A DNA stretch of 64,000 nucleotides, taken from the NCBI RefSeq assembly GCF_049670895.1, contig NZ_CP187170.1, one strand, 5' to 3'. Position 1 is the first letter of the stretch. Each line of letters starts with the position of its first letter. Both the position numbers and the translations under genes were made by a program. The stretch is from Pasteurella sp049670895. GTDB lineage: Bacteria > Pseudomonadota > Gammaproteobacteria > Enterobacterales > Pasteurellaceae. Below the pieces are notes generated by a model. That model saw only the letters and a list, made by a program, of their open reading frames with translations. It was not told the DNA's origin and made no database searches. Positions 43,194 through 52,500 of this stretch are shown here, piece after piece.

Positions 43194-43472
43194 ATGCGTT
43201 TATTTATTTTTTTATTAGTCGCGGTGTTATTGCTATTCCAATATGATTTTTGGTTTGGCAAGAATGGCTATTTGGACTACAAACAAACCGCACAGCAAAT
43301 TGCTCAACATAAACAAGAAAATGAAAAACTGTCGCAACGTAACCAAGTGGTGGCAGCAGAGATTAAAGATCTCAAACAAGGGGTGGAAGCCATTGAAGAA
43401 CGAGCAAGATTTCAGCATGACATGGTGAAGCCCGATGAAACCTTTTATCATATTGTCAAAGAGCATAAATAA
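43194..43472 (+). CDS. ftsB: Cell division protein FtsB
   Basis: FtsB is a bitopic divisome protein acting with FtsL and FtsQ. The 92-residue protein has one N-terminal membrane helix (MRLFIFLLVAVLLLFQYDFWFGKNG) and then a coiled coil, QENEKLSQRNQVVAAEIKDLKQG, ending RFQHDMVKPDETFYHIV. I chose the ATG at 43194 because it begins the conserved MRLF sequence; the longer opening adds six residues not found in the family. Its stop overlaps the ispD start by one base. Confidence 0.93.
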   Translation: MRLFIFLLVAVLLLFQYDFWFGKNGYLDYKQTAQQIAQHKQENEKLSQRNQVVAAEIKDLKQGVEAIEERARFQHDMVKPDETFYHIVKEHK

Positions 43473-44218
43473 TGACTAGGCAAACTTCTAAGCCAACACG
43501 TCGTATTGTGGCGGTGGTACCTGCCGCAGGCATTGGTAGCCGTATGCAAGCAGATAAACCGAAACAATATTTGCAAATTCACGGCAAAACCATTTTAGAA
43601 CATACGCTTTCGGTATTGTTAAGCTATCCGTTAATTGAAAAAATCATTTTAGCCGTCGCACCGAAAGATCCTTATATTGCCAGTTTATCTTTTCTCTCAC
43701 ACCCGAAAATTCAAGTGGTGGAGGGCGGTGAAAATCGTGCCGATTCTGTGCTTAACGGACTTCAAGCCATTAAAAGTGCGGTGCAAAATAAAAAAGAAAC
43801 CTCACCAGAGGCACAACAACCTAGCAATTGTTGGGTGATGGTGCACGATGCCGCACGTCCTTGTTTAACCCATCAAGATTTAGACAAATTGTTACAAATT
43901 GAAGATGACAATGGTGCCATTCTCGCCATTCCTGCCACAGACACGATAAAACGGACCTTGCACAATCAGCAAATTCACCAAACAGAAGATCGCTCACAGT
44001 TATGGTTGGCTCAAACACCGCAATTTTTCCCTGTTCATCTTTTGGCTCAAGCGTTAGAAAATGCACTGGCACAAGGATTACAGATTACCGATGAAGCCTC
44101 AGCAATGGAATTTGCGGGATTTCGACCGCACTTAGTGGCTGGACGGAGCGATAATATTAAAGTCACTCGCCCTGAAGATCTGGCATTGGCAGAATTTTAT
44201 TTAAACAGAACAAAGTAG
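43472..44218 (+). CDS. ispD: MEP cytidylyltransferase
   Basis: IspD makes CDP-methylerythritol in isoprenoid synthesis. Motifs are VVPAAGIGSRMQADKPKQYL at the N-terminus, VVEGGENRADSVLNGL, VHDAARPCLT and DEASAMEFAGFRPHLVAGRSDNIKVTRPEDL. It has 248 residues and overlaps ftsB by one base. IspF is encoded as a separate gene 8 bp downstream. Confidence 0.95.
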   Translation: MTRQTSKPTRRIVAVVPAAGIGSRMQADKPKQYLQIHGKTILEHTLSVLLSYPLIEKIILAVAPKDPYIASLSFLSHPKIQVVEGGENRADSVLNGLQAIKSAVQNKKETSPEAQQPSNCWVMVHDAARPCLTHQDLDKLLQIEDDNGAILAIPATDTIKRTLHNQQIHQTEDRSQLWLAQTPQFFPVHLLAQALENALAQGLQITDEASAMEFAGFRPHLVAGRSDNIKVTRPEDLALAEFYLNRTK

Positions 44219-44226
44219 GAAAAATA

Positions 44227-44703
44227 ATGATACGAATTGGTCATGGTTTTGATGTCCACGCCTTTGGTGGCGAAGGCCCTTTAATTATCGGCGGCGTGGC
44301 AATTCCTTATGAAAAAGGCTTGCTTGCCCATTCCGATGGCGATGTCGCATTACACGCCTTAACCGATGCCCTGTTAGGGGCAGTGGCGTTAGGGGATATT
44401 GGCAAGCTGTTCCCTGATACGGATATGCAATACAAAGGTGCCGACAGCCGAGGCTTATTGCGTGAGGCGTATAAACAAGTACAAGCCAAAGGCTACAAAG
44501 TCGGCAATGTGGATGTGACCATTATTGCACAAGCCCCGAAAATGCGTCCGCATATTGATGCCATGCGAAAAGCCATCGCTGAAGATTTACAGTGCGACAT
44601 GGAACAAGTGAATGTGAAAGCCACCACCACCGAAAAACTGGGGTTCACAGGGCGTGGCGAAGGCATTGCCTGTGAAGCGGTGGCATTAGTGGTGAAAAAC
44701 TAA
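44227..44703 (+). CDS. ispF: MECDP synthase
   Basis: IspF cyclises CDP-ME-phosphate to methylerythritol cyclodiphosphate. The 158-residue protein has the zinc ligands in RIGHGFDVHAF and AHSDGDVALHALTDALLGA, then DTDMQYKGADSR and the C-terminal TTTEKLGFTGRGEGIACEAV. The stop overlaps the truD start by one base. Confidence 0.95.
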   Translation: MIRIGHGFDVHAFGGEGPLIIGGVAIPYEKGLLAHSDGDVALHALTDALLGAVALGDIGKLFPDTDMQYKGADSRGLLREAYKQVQAKGYKVGNVDVTIIAQAPKMRPHIDAMRKAIAEDLQCDMEQVNVKATTTEKLGFTGRGEGIACEAVALVVKN

Positions 44704-45740
44704 TGGAACTGGCTTACTTACAACACAATCCCCCTGCACAAACCGCACGTTTGAAAGCCGAATGTGCGGATTTTATTGTGAAAGAAAATCTTGGTTATGC
44801 CCTGTCTGGCGACGGGGAATTTGTTGTCGTCAAAGTGCGTAAAACAGACTGCAACACCTTGTTTGTGGGAGAAAAACTCGCTCAATTTGCAGGCATTTCT
44901 GATCGTCATATGGGCTATGCGGGCTTAAAAGATCGCAAAGCCGTGACGGAACAATGGTTTTGCTTACACATGCCAGGGCAACCGACCCCCGATTTTCAAT
45001 CATTCCAGTTAGCGGGTGTAGAAATCCTTGAGGTGACTCGCCATAACCGCAAAATTCGAACAGGCAGTCTTGATGGCAACCAATTTGAAATGCTATTGCG
45101 TGGTGCAAAAGAAACCGATGAGCTCAAAGAGCGGTTAGAAAATTTAAAGAAATTTGGCTTCCCAAACTATTTCACAGAACAGCGTTTTGGGCGAGATGGG
45201 CATAATCTCACTCAAGCTTTACGTTGGGCAAAGGGAGAGATTGCCATTAAAGATCGCAAAAAACGCAGTTTTTATCTTTCTGCCGCTCGCAGTGAAGTCT
45301 TTAATCTGGTGGTATCAGAACGTATTGCATTACAGCTTGCACAGCAGGTTTTGCGTGGTGATATTTTACAGTTACAAGGCTCACACAGTTGGTTCCAAGC
45401 AAATGAAAATGACGATCTGGCAGCCTTACAAACACGTTTAGAACAACAAGATATTCTACTGACCGCCCCTTTAATTGGTGAGCAAAATCCTTTTGCTAAC
45501 GAGATGGAAAATCACGTAGTTGAACAGCACCAAACCTTGTTAGCCCTGATGGCGAAAGAACGCATGAAAGCGGCTCGCCGCCCAATGTTAATGCACGCCC
45601 AAGGCTTACAATGGGAATTTATCCCTGAGGGATTGAGACTCGCATTTTATTTGCCTGCGGGGAGCTATGCCACTGCCTTAGTGCGAGAATTGGTTAATGT
45701 GCAAGAAGAAACATATCAACCCAAGATTGAAAAGGTATGA
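44703..45740 (+). CDS. truD: tRNA pseudouridine(13) synthase
   Basis: TruD makes pseudouridine 13 in tRNA-Glu. The 345-residue protein has KENLGYALSGDGEFVVVKVRKTDCNT, the catalytic Asp in YAGLKDRKAVTEQWF near residue 80, and NYFTEQRFGRDGHNL. It overlaps ispF by one base and the Sel1 gene by four, so the run ftsB-ispD-ispF-truD-Sel1 is translationally coupled. Confidence 0.94.
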   Translation: MELAYLQHNPPAQTARLKAECADFIVKENLGYALSGDGEFVVVKVRKTDCNTLFVGEKLAQFAGISDRHMGYAGLKDRKAVTEQWFCLHMPGQPTPDFQSFQLAGVEILEVTRHNRKIRTGSLDGNQFEMLLRGAKETDELKERLENLKKFGFPNYFTEQRFGRDGHNLTQALRWAKGEIAIKDRKKRSFYLSAARSEVFNLVVSERIALQLAQQVLRGDILQLQGSHSWFQANENDDLAALQTRLEQQDILLTAPLIGEQNPFANEMENHVVEQHQTLLALMAKERMKAARRPMLMHAQGLQWEFIPEGLRLAFYLPAGSYATALVRELVNVQEETYQPKIEKV

Positions 45741-46261
45741 TGATGCAAACAGGGTTCAAAAGACTCTTAAGTATGACATTGCTCGTCAGTGCGATGAATG
45801 TCTTCGCCCAATTGGAAGCAGACCCTGTTTTTGAACAAGGTGCGGAAGCCTATAAACGGGGTGACCATACCACGGCATTTAAACTTTGGCTTTCCCGAGC
45901 AGAACAAGGGGATATGTCCGCCCAATTTAACGTGGGGCGAATGTACGACGAGGGGGACGGTGTTGAGCAAAATAAGCAACTGGCATTGAAGTGGTATCAA
46001 AAATCCGCTGAGCAACATCACCCTGATGCACAATATCATTTAGCCCTTATGTACAGTGAAGGCGACGGCGTTGCACAAGACTTTAAGCAAGCGTACAAAT
46101 GGTATAGTCAATCTGCCTTACAGGGCGATGCAAGAGCCGTCTATAATTTAGGCACACTCTATGCCAATGGCGAAGGTGTCGAACGCAATTGGGAGCGTGC
46201 AAAAATGTATTTTAAACAGGCTTGCAATGCGGGTTTGAAAGAAGGTTGTGATTGGGAATAA
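45737..46261 (+). CDS. Exported Sel1-repeat protein
   Basis: This 174-residue protein has a signal peptide ending MNVFAQ and then four Sel1-like repeats (A..G...A...LG.MY..G.GV..), for example AQFNVGRMYDEGDGVEQNKQLALKWYQKSA. Sel1 repeats mediate protein contacts; the partner is unknown. Several adjacent ATGs (45737, 45740, 45743) make the exact start uncertain. Such small Sel1 proteins are common in Pasteurellaceae. Confidence 0.82.
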   Translation: MMMQTGFKRLLSMTLLVSAMNVFAQLEADPVFEQGAEAYKRGDHTTAFKLWLSRAEQGDMSAQFNVGRMYDEGDGVEQNKQLALKWYQKSAEQHHPDAQYHLALMYSEGDGVAQDFKQAYKWYSQSALQGDARAVYNLGTLYANGEGVERNWERAKMYFKQACNAGLKEGCDWE

Positions 46262-46367
46262 AACGTTTCTAAAAAGCACCGCACTTTTAAACCAACACGT
46301 CCACAAAAGATAGCCAAGAAACAACAAAACAAAACAACGAAACCAAACACAGAATAAGGATAACACC

Positions 46368-47108
46368 ATGAAGATTCTTCTCAGCAACGACGATGGGATT
46401 CACGCTGAAGGTATTCAAACGCTCGCACGTGAATTACGTAAATTTGCTGATGTCACACTGGTTGCACCCGATCGCAATCGTAGTGCTGCCTCAAGCTCTT
46501 TAACGTTAGTCGAACCTTTACGCCCTTTACGCTTACCCAATGGGGATTATAGCTTAAATGGCACCCCCGCAGACTGCGTATATTTGGCATTAAATGGCTT
46601 TTTATCTGGTCAAGTGGATCTTGTGGTGTCGGGCATTAATGCAGGCGTTAATTTAGGGGATGATGTGATTTATTCAGGCACCGTTGCCGCTGCCTTAGAA
46701 GGCCGTTATTTGGGATTACCCGCAATTGCAGTCTCACTAGATGGACGCCAACATTATGAAACGGCTGCTCGAGTTGTCTGCGATCTCATTCCGAAATTAC
46801 ACGGACAGATCCTAAAACGCCGTGAAATTCTCAATATCAATGTGCCTGATATTCCTTATGAGGAAATTAAAGGCATTAAAATTTGCCATTTAGGCTATCG
46901 AGCGGCGGCGGCTGAGGTGATTAAGCAACAAGATCCGCGAGGTGAAGCCATTTATTGGGTCGGCTCCGTAGGTTTAGCCGAATACGAACAAGAAGGCACG
47001 GATTTCCATGCAGTGAAACAGGGTTATGTGTCCATCACCCCTATTCAAGCGGATATGACCGCTTATCATTCATTGCAATCTTTACAAGATTGGTTAGAAA
47101 GTGAATAA
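46368..47108 (+). CDS. surE: 5'/3'-nucleotidase SurE
   Basis: SurE dephosphorylates nucleoside 5'- and 3'-monophosphates. Metal ligands lie in ILLSNDDGIHAEGI at the N-terminus, and APDRNRSAASSSLTL, NGTPADCVYLAL and VVSGINAGVNLGDDVIYSGTVAAALEG follow. It has 246 residues. AAGGATAACACC lies before the ATG. In many gammaproteobacteria surE sits near truD, ispDF and nlpD, as here. Confidence 0.95.
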   Translation: MKILLSNDDGIHAEGIQTLARELRKFADVTLVAPDRNRSAASSSLTLVEPLRPLRLPNGDYSLNGTPADCVYLALNGFLSGQVDLVVSGINAGVNLGDDVIYSGTVAAALEGRYLGLPAIAVSLDGRQHYETAARVVCDLIPKLHGQILKRREILNINVPDIPYEEIKGIKICHLGYRAAAAEVIKQQDPRGEAIYWVGSVGLAEYEQEGTDFHAVKQGYVSITPIQADMTAYHSLQSLQDWLESE

Positions 47109-47143
47109 TTCATTTTTTGATTGTTGATTTAGGAAGGTATCTG

Positions 47144-47719
47144 TTGAAAATTTTTGGCACGATGTACGACAAAACGATGGCATGGTCAACACATCGTTAT
47201 GCATCCTTTTTCTTGTCGTTAACCAGTTTCATCGAGGCGATATTTTTTCCCATTCCGCCTGATGTGATGTTGATCCCCATGTCCATGTCTAAGCCACAAA
47301 GTGCGGTACGTTTTGCTTTATATACCACGATTGCCTCCGTGTTAGGGGGAATTGTGGGTTATGCATTGGGGTATTTTGCACTTGATTGGGTACAGCATTA
47401 TGTCCAACAATTTGGTTATCAACATCATTGGGATACTGCCATTTCTTGGTTTGAACGTTGGGGGATCATCGTGGTCTTTTTAGCAGGTTTCTCACCAATC
47501 CCTTACAAAGTTTTCACCATTTGTGCAGGGGTGATGCAAATGGCATTTTTCCCTTTTGTCGTCACCGCATTTGTTTCCCGTGCAGCCCGCTTTTTATTAG
47601 TAGCAAAATTAGCCGCATGGGGAGGCGAGAAATTTGCTGCCAAATTACGCCGTTCCATTGAGCTGATCGGCTGGGCGGTGGTGGCACTTGCCGTCATCGT
47701 ATATTTTATTTTGCGATAA
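47144..47719 (+). CDS. yqaA: YqaA/DedA-like membrane protein
   Basis: This 191-residue inner-membrane protein of the DedA-related VTT fold has FIEAIFFPIPPDVMLIPMS, then GGIVGYALGYFALDW and FLAGFSPIPYKVFTICAGV. The family is implicated in lipid handling; the exact role is unknown. I chose the TTG at 47144 because AGGAAGG lies 6 bp upstream and the protein then starts MKIFGTMYDKTM, as in relatives. An upstream TTG at 47117 has no ribosome site. Confidence 0.82.
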   Translation: MKIFGTMYDKTMAWSTHRYASFFLSLTSFIEAIFFPIPPDVMLIPMSMSKPQSAVRFALYTTIASVLGGIVGYALGYFALDWVQHYVQQFGYQHHWDTAISWFERWGIIVVFLAGFSPIPYKVFTICAGVMQMAFFPFVVTAFVSRAARFLLVAKLAAWGGEKFAAKLRRSIELIGWAVVALAVIVYFILR

Positions 47720-47732
47720 TTTAAGGTTAAAA

Positions 47733-47906
47733 ATGAATAAATTGTTTTTATTATTGTCTATGGTGTTAGTGCTAGGGGCATGTAGCTCGCCAAGTGAACA
47801 AGATGAAAATGCATTAGCCCCTGGAATTATGGAACCTGTGGCAGGAACTGGTGCTCAAGAAGGCGGTAGCTGGTTACCTGAAATTCAAAACATGAACAAG
47901 CATTAA
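47733..47906 (+). CDS. 57-residue lipoprotein resembling the NlpD N-terminus
   Basis: This very small lipoprotein has the lipobox LGAC (Cys 17). Its mature part ALAPGIMEPVAGTG and GGSWLPEIQNMNKH parallels the start of the NlpD homologue directly downstream (TLTPGIMQPVDPANGGAWEPQIQQQG). It looks like a paralogue of only the N-terminal segment. AAGGTTAAAA precedes the ATG. It is 20 bp before nlpD and likely co-transcribed. The function is unknown. Confidence 0.7.
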   Translation: MNKLFLLLSMVLVLGACSSPSEQDENALAPGIMEPVAGTGAQEGGSWLPEIQNMNKH

Positions 47907-47926
47907 AATAAAGAGGAATTTCATCA

Positions 47927-49342
47927 ATGAGAAAATCGTTTTTACTGTTACCTATTAGTGTCGCATTGCTCTCAGCGTGTAGCAGTGATACACCCGCACC
48001 AGTCGAAAGCGTGGATGGCACGCTCACCCCAGGCATTATGCAACCTGTTGACCCTGCCAATGGTGGGGCGTGGGAACCACAAATTCAACAACAAGGAAGC
48101 ATGCCAACAGGGATGAACCAACCCACTTATCAGCCACCTGCACCTAAACCGGTGAATACGCCAGCAAGTTTGCCAACCGCCGCCCCTACAGTGGCAATGC
48201 ATTCAGAGAATTTTGAGATTCCTCGCCTCCCTGTCACCAATCAACCCGATTACAGTAAAATTGTAAAAGGTTCTTATCGTGGCGAAACCTATAAAGTCCG
48301 CAAAGGCGACAGCATGTATTTAATCGCCTATATTTCTGGCTTAACCGTGCCTGAATTGGCGGCATTAAATCATATGTCTGAGCCTTACACGTTAAGCACA
48401 GGGCAAGTATTACGTGTGTCGAATGGGAAAAATGTATACTCCCCCAGTGCAGTAGCACCCGCCACATCCGCAGGTGCGACAAGCAAAGGTGACACCTCAC
48501 AACAGTTCGAGATCCCTCGCCACCCAACAACCAATACGCCAGATTACAGCAAAATCAATAAAGGGTTTTATAAAGGGAAAACCTACGATGTGCGTAAAGG
48601 CGATACCATGTATTTAATTGCCTATATTTCAGGTTTAGATGTAAAAGAGTTGGCGGCATTAAATAATATGTCAGAACCTTATCGTCTGACGGTTGGGCAA
48701 ACCTTGCGTGTTTCCAGTGCTCAACCTACACCAGCCCCTGCTGTGACCGCCCAACCAGTGCCTCAGCCAATTGCAAAACCGGCAGAACCTGAAGTCACTT
48801 ATACACCGGGACCAAATGGCACACAATATGGGTCTGATGGTTCAGTCATTGGGCCAATTAAATCTGGCGTGGGTGCAGTGTCGAGCTCAACACCAAGTGT
48901 ACCTGTCACACAGCCTATTACCCATACGCCAATCCCTGTACCGAGTCATGACACCAAGCAAGTGTTCTCGAATATTGCATGGCAATGGCCAACCAAAGGC
49001 AATATTACACAAGGTTTCTCTAATGCCGATGGCGGAAATAAAGGGATTGATGTAGCAGGATCACGGGGTCAAGCGGTGAATGCCGCAGCCGCAGGACGTG
49101 TAGTTTATGCAGGCAATGCATTACGAGGCTATGGCAATTTAATCATTATTAAACATAATGATGATTATTTAAGTGCTTACGCACACAACGAAAGCATTTT
49201 AGTCAAAGATCAGCAAGAAGTGAGTGCGGGACAACAAATTGCCAAAATGGGTAGCTCTGGCACAAACAGTGTCAAACTACACTTTGAAATTCGCTATAAA
49301 GGCAAGTCCGTCGACCCAATCCGTTACTTGCCTAAACGCTAA
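47927..49342 (+). CDS. nlpD: NlpD/LppB-type LysM-M23 lipoprotein
   Basis: NlpD is an outer-membrane lipoprotein that activates septal amidases during cell separation. After the lipobox LSAC, there are two LysM domains, YKVRKGDSMYLIAYISGL and YDVRKGDTMYLIAYISGL, each with a preceding FEIPR(L/H)P(V/T)TNxPDYSKI unit. E. coli NlpD has one LysM, so a unit of about 100 residues is duplicated. The C-terminal M23 domain (about 345-471) has NKGIDVAG where active enzymes have His, plus LHFEIRY, so it is probably a catalytically dead activator. It has 471 residues. Confidence 0.92.
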   Translation: MRKSFLLLPISVALLSACSSDTPAPVESVDGTLTPGIMQPVDPANGGAWEPQIQQQGSMPTGMNQPTYQPPAPKPVNTPASLPTAAPTVAMHSENFEIPRLPVTNQPDYSKIVKGSYRGETYKVRKGDSMYLIAYISGLTVPELAALNHMSEPYTLSTGQVLRVSNGKNVYSPSAVAPATSAGATSKGDTSQQFEIPRHPTTNTPDYSKINKGFYKGKTYDVRKGDTMYLIAYISGLDVKELAALNNMSEPYRLTVGQTLRVSSAQPTPAPAVTAQPVPQPIAKPAEPEVTYTPGPNGTQYGSDGSVIGPIKSGVGAVSSSTPSVPVTQPITHTPIPVPSHDTKQVFSNIAWQWPTKGNITQGFSNADGGNKGIDVAGSRGQAVNAAAAGRVVYAGNALRGYGNLIIIKHNDDYLSAYAHNESILVKDQQEVSAGQQIAKMGSSGTNSVKLHFEIRYKGKSVDPIRYLPKR

Positions 49343-49351
49343 TAAACGGTC

Positions 49352-49387
49352 AAAAAACTGCACTGAAATCACGGTGCAGTTTTTTTA
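49352..49387 (+). terminator. Rho-independent terminator after nlpD
   Basis: AAAAAACTGCAC pairs with GTGCAGTTTTTT around a ten-base loop, ending in a T-run. Confidence 0.92.
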
Positions 49388-49533
49388 TTGTCTAAAATAT
49401 CAACAATCGGCATAAAAAAGAGCTAATATCTTAAAAAATAAAGCATTTTTGCCTATTTCTGCTCTATACATAACCACCTCCCACTGCTAAGCTAATATTT
49501 ATACCAGTTACCATCAGTCTTTAGTGGGGTTTT

Positions 49534-52500
49534 ATGCTTACTCAATCACAACATTCTCTCAAAAAAACCTTCTGTCTAAGCGTCTTAGCACATTGCCTTG
49601 CACTTTGTTATTCGCCTACGGTTTCCGCTTCCATTGTGCGAGGCGATGTAGATTATCAATATTTTCGTGACTTTGCTGAAAATAAAGGTGTGTTTTCTCT
49701 CGGTGCCAGCAATGTGCCGATTGTGGACAAAAACGGTAACGCACTAGGCGTCATGCTCAATAATATCCCCATGATTGATTTTTCCTCCGTGAGCCGACAG
49801 TTTGGCATTGCCACCTTAATCGCACCACAATATATTACCAGCGTTCAACATAATGAAACTTATCCTGCGGTGTCCTTTGGTGCAGAAGGCAATATACCCG
49901 ATGCCCATCATTTTCATTATTTCCTCACCAACCGCAACGATTATCCCGATCCCCCGACCAAGCAATTCCCCCTCGCTAAAGAAGATTTTCATGTTCCACG
50001 CCTCCATAAATTAGTCACCGAAGTGGCGCCAGCCACAGTTTCTCAACTCGGGAGCGATCCAGCCGCTTATCAAAATGGGCGTTTTAGTGCCTTTGTCCGT
50101 ATTGGTTCTGGGCGACAAGCCACAGAACAAGCTAAAAAAGGCAGAACCGAACTTTCTGAAGGTTATGAATATTTAACCGCTGGGGCGGCACTCAATATTG
50201 CAAGCAATGAAAAATACCGTCTGCATGCGAAAGGGAGCTTATTTACAGGTGATTACGGTCCTTTGATTACCTACGGTGCACTGGGCGATAGTGGCTCACC
50301 TCTTTTCGGCTATGACAGCAAAGCCAAACGTTGGGTCTTGGTTGGGGTGTTAGAACTATGGTGGGGAGAAGATGCAAAACATAATCGCTATACTATTCCA
50401 CATCAGGGTTTCATTCAGCATACCAAACGAAAAGATATTGCAGGTAGCATCAAAAATGCCGTGCTAGACAGCACCTTTATGTGGGAAGCACAAGGCAAAA
50501 CCAGCTACATGAAAAGTGAAAAGCAAACCCTTAAGGTGGATTTAAAAAATGAAGCACTCACCGCACAAGATACCCTCGCCCAACGTCCTTCTTTAGCCCA
50601 TGGTAAGCACGTGCATTTTGAAGGGAAAAAAGGCACATTGGTGTTAAAAAACAATATTGATCAAGGTGCGGGTGCCCTTTACTTTCACACTCACTTTGTG
50701 GTGAAGCCGTTAGATCAACAAACCTATTTAGGCGGTGGTGTCTTTGTTTCAAAAAATAAAACCGTTGAATGGCAAGTGGCAAACCCTAAAGGCGATCGCT
50801 TATCTAAGCTAGGTAAAGGTACCTTACTCGTCAACGGCAAAGGGGTTAACCATGGGGATTTAAGTGTCGGTGATGGCGTGGTGATTTTGGATCAAAAGGC
50901 GGATAAAAACGGTGCAAAACAAGCCTTTAATCAAGTTGGGATCACCAGTGGCAGACCTACATTGATTCTCAACAGTGCAGACCAAACACCTTTAGATAAC
51001 CTGTATTTTGGTTATCGAGGCGGACGGCTTGACGTGAATGGCTTAGCACTTCGCTTTAACTATATTCAAAATGCCGATGACGGAGCACGTATTGTGAATC
51101 ATCATCCCCAAAAACGTGCCGACCTTACCATCAAAGGCTATGCCCCATTCAGTGAAAAAGATATCCGCTGGCAAGTCCCAGGGCGAGGCTACAATACCGA
51201 TTTAGCCGCCTTGTATGAAGACAAAGATCCCCAAACGGGTCGTGTGCGTGGTTACTTTATTTTAACGGGAAATAATCCTTCGCAACCGTTCCCAACCCAT
51301 CAACAACATAATGAAAACTGGCAATTCATCAGTCAAAATAAAGCCCAAGCCATACAATTTGTGATCAATCGCAATCATCAAGCCAGACAACGGGCGACCT
51401 TCAGTGGCTATTTCGGTGAAACCGATCCTGCTCGCCACAATGGAGCCATGTCTATCACCTATCATCCAACCCTCAAACAGGCTACATGGTTGCTTTCTGG
51501 TGGCATGAAACTCAATGGAGATTTCAATATTCACGACGGTGTCGTCATGCTGTCTGGGCGTCCAACCCCACATGCGATGAACATGCAAACGAAAAAAGAA
51601 GTGGTGCTTGAGCATGACTGGCTTAATCGTTTGTTCCAAGCCACCTCTTTTAATGTTAAAAACCATGCCAAACTCTATGTAGGGCGTAATGTCGAGCAAG
51701 TAAAAGGCAACTTTAACGCCGAAAATCAAGCAGAATTACATTTAGGCTTCAAACAGCGTGATCCTATTTGTCAGCGTTCGGATTATACGGGCTTAACCCA
51801 TTGCCACCAAAACACCTTGCAACATCGCAACTTCATGGCACTGCCGAAAACACACATTCAAGGCAATATCCAATTACAAGATCAGGCGAAATTACACTTA
51901 GGATTCGCACGCCTTGAAGGCACCATTGAAGGGGGGAAATCCACTTCCGTTTCCATGACTTCTCGTGCTCGTTGGACCTTAACAGGTGACAGCCACATTG
52001 GTCATTTACATATGATGAAATTGCCAGAAGAAAGCAGCACAATTTACCTAAGCCGTGCTGGAGAACGATTTAATACATTGCATATTAATGGGGATTTAAC
52101 GGGAAATGGGCTTTTTGTGTTCCGCCTCGATCTTGACAAAGCCACAGGTGATAACGTGGTGGTAGAAGGGGATATACAAGGTAAATATGCCATTAACGTC
52201 TTTACTAATCGCAACAGCACCCCGAAAACGGTCTTTTTCGCAAGAAGTGAAGCACATGCCGCCTTACCGAGCTTGAAAGAACGCTTTACCTTATTAAAAG
52301 CCAAACACCAACGTAGCCAAGCCACCTTTGATACTCACCTCGTTGATCTTGGTGCTTATCGGTACACCTTCCGTGAGGAATATCAAAATAATCAATTCGC
52401 TTTACGACTCAGTAGCCCAGCGTTAGATGCCAAAATTGCGGAAGAAGAACGTATCACCTTGGAAAAACAACAAGCCGATCAAGACACCGCACAAGCACTG

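Noticed and set aside
47927..49342. NlpD homologue as an active M23 endopeptidase
   Set aside because: The first metal-binding His position reads NKGID instead of HxGxD, so a non-catalytic activator is more likely.
51262..51729. A 155-codon minus-strand frame inside the autotransporter
   Set aside because: It is opposite an unbroken 1301-codon gene and has no supporting signals.
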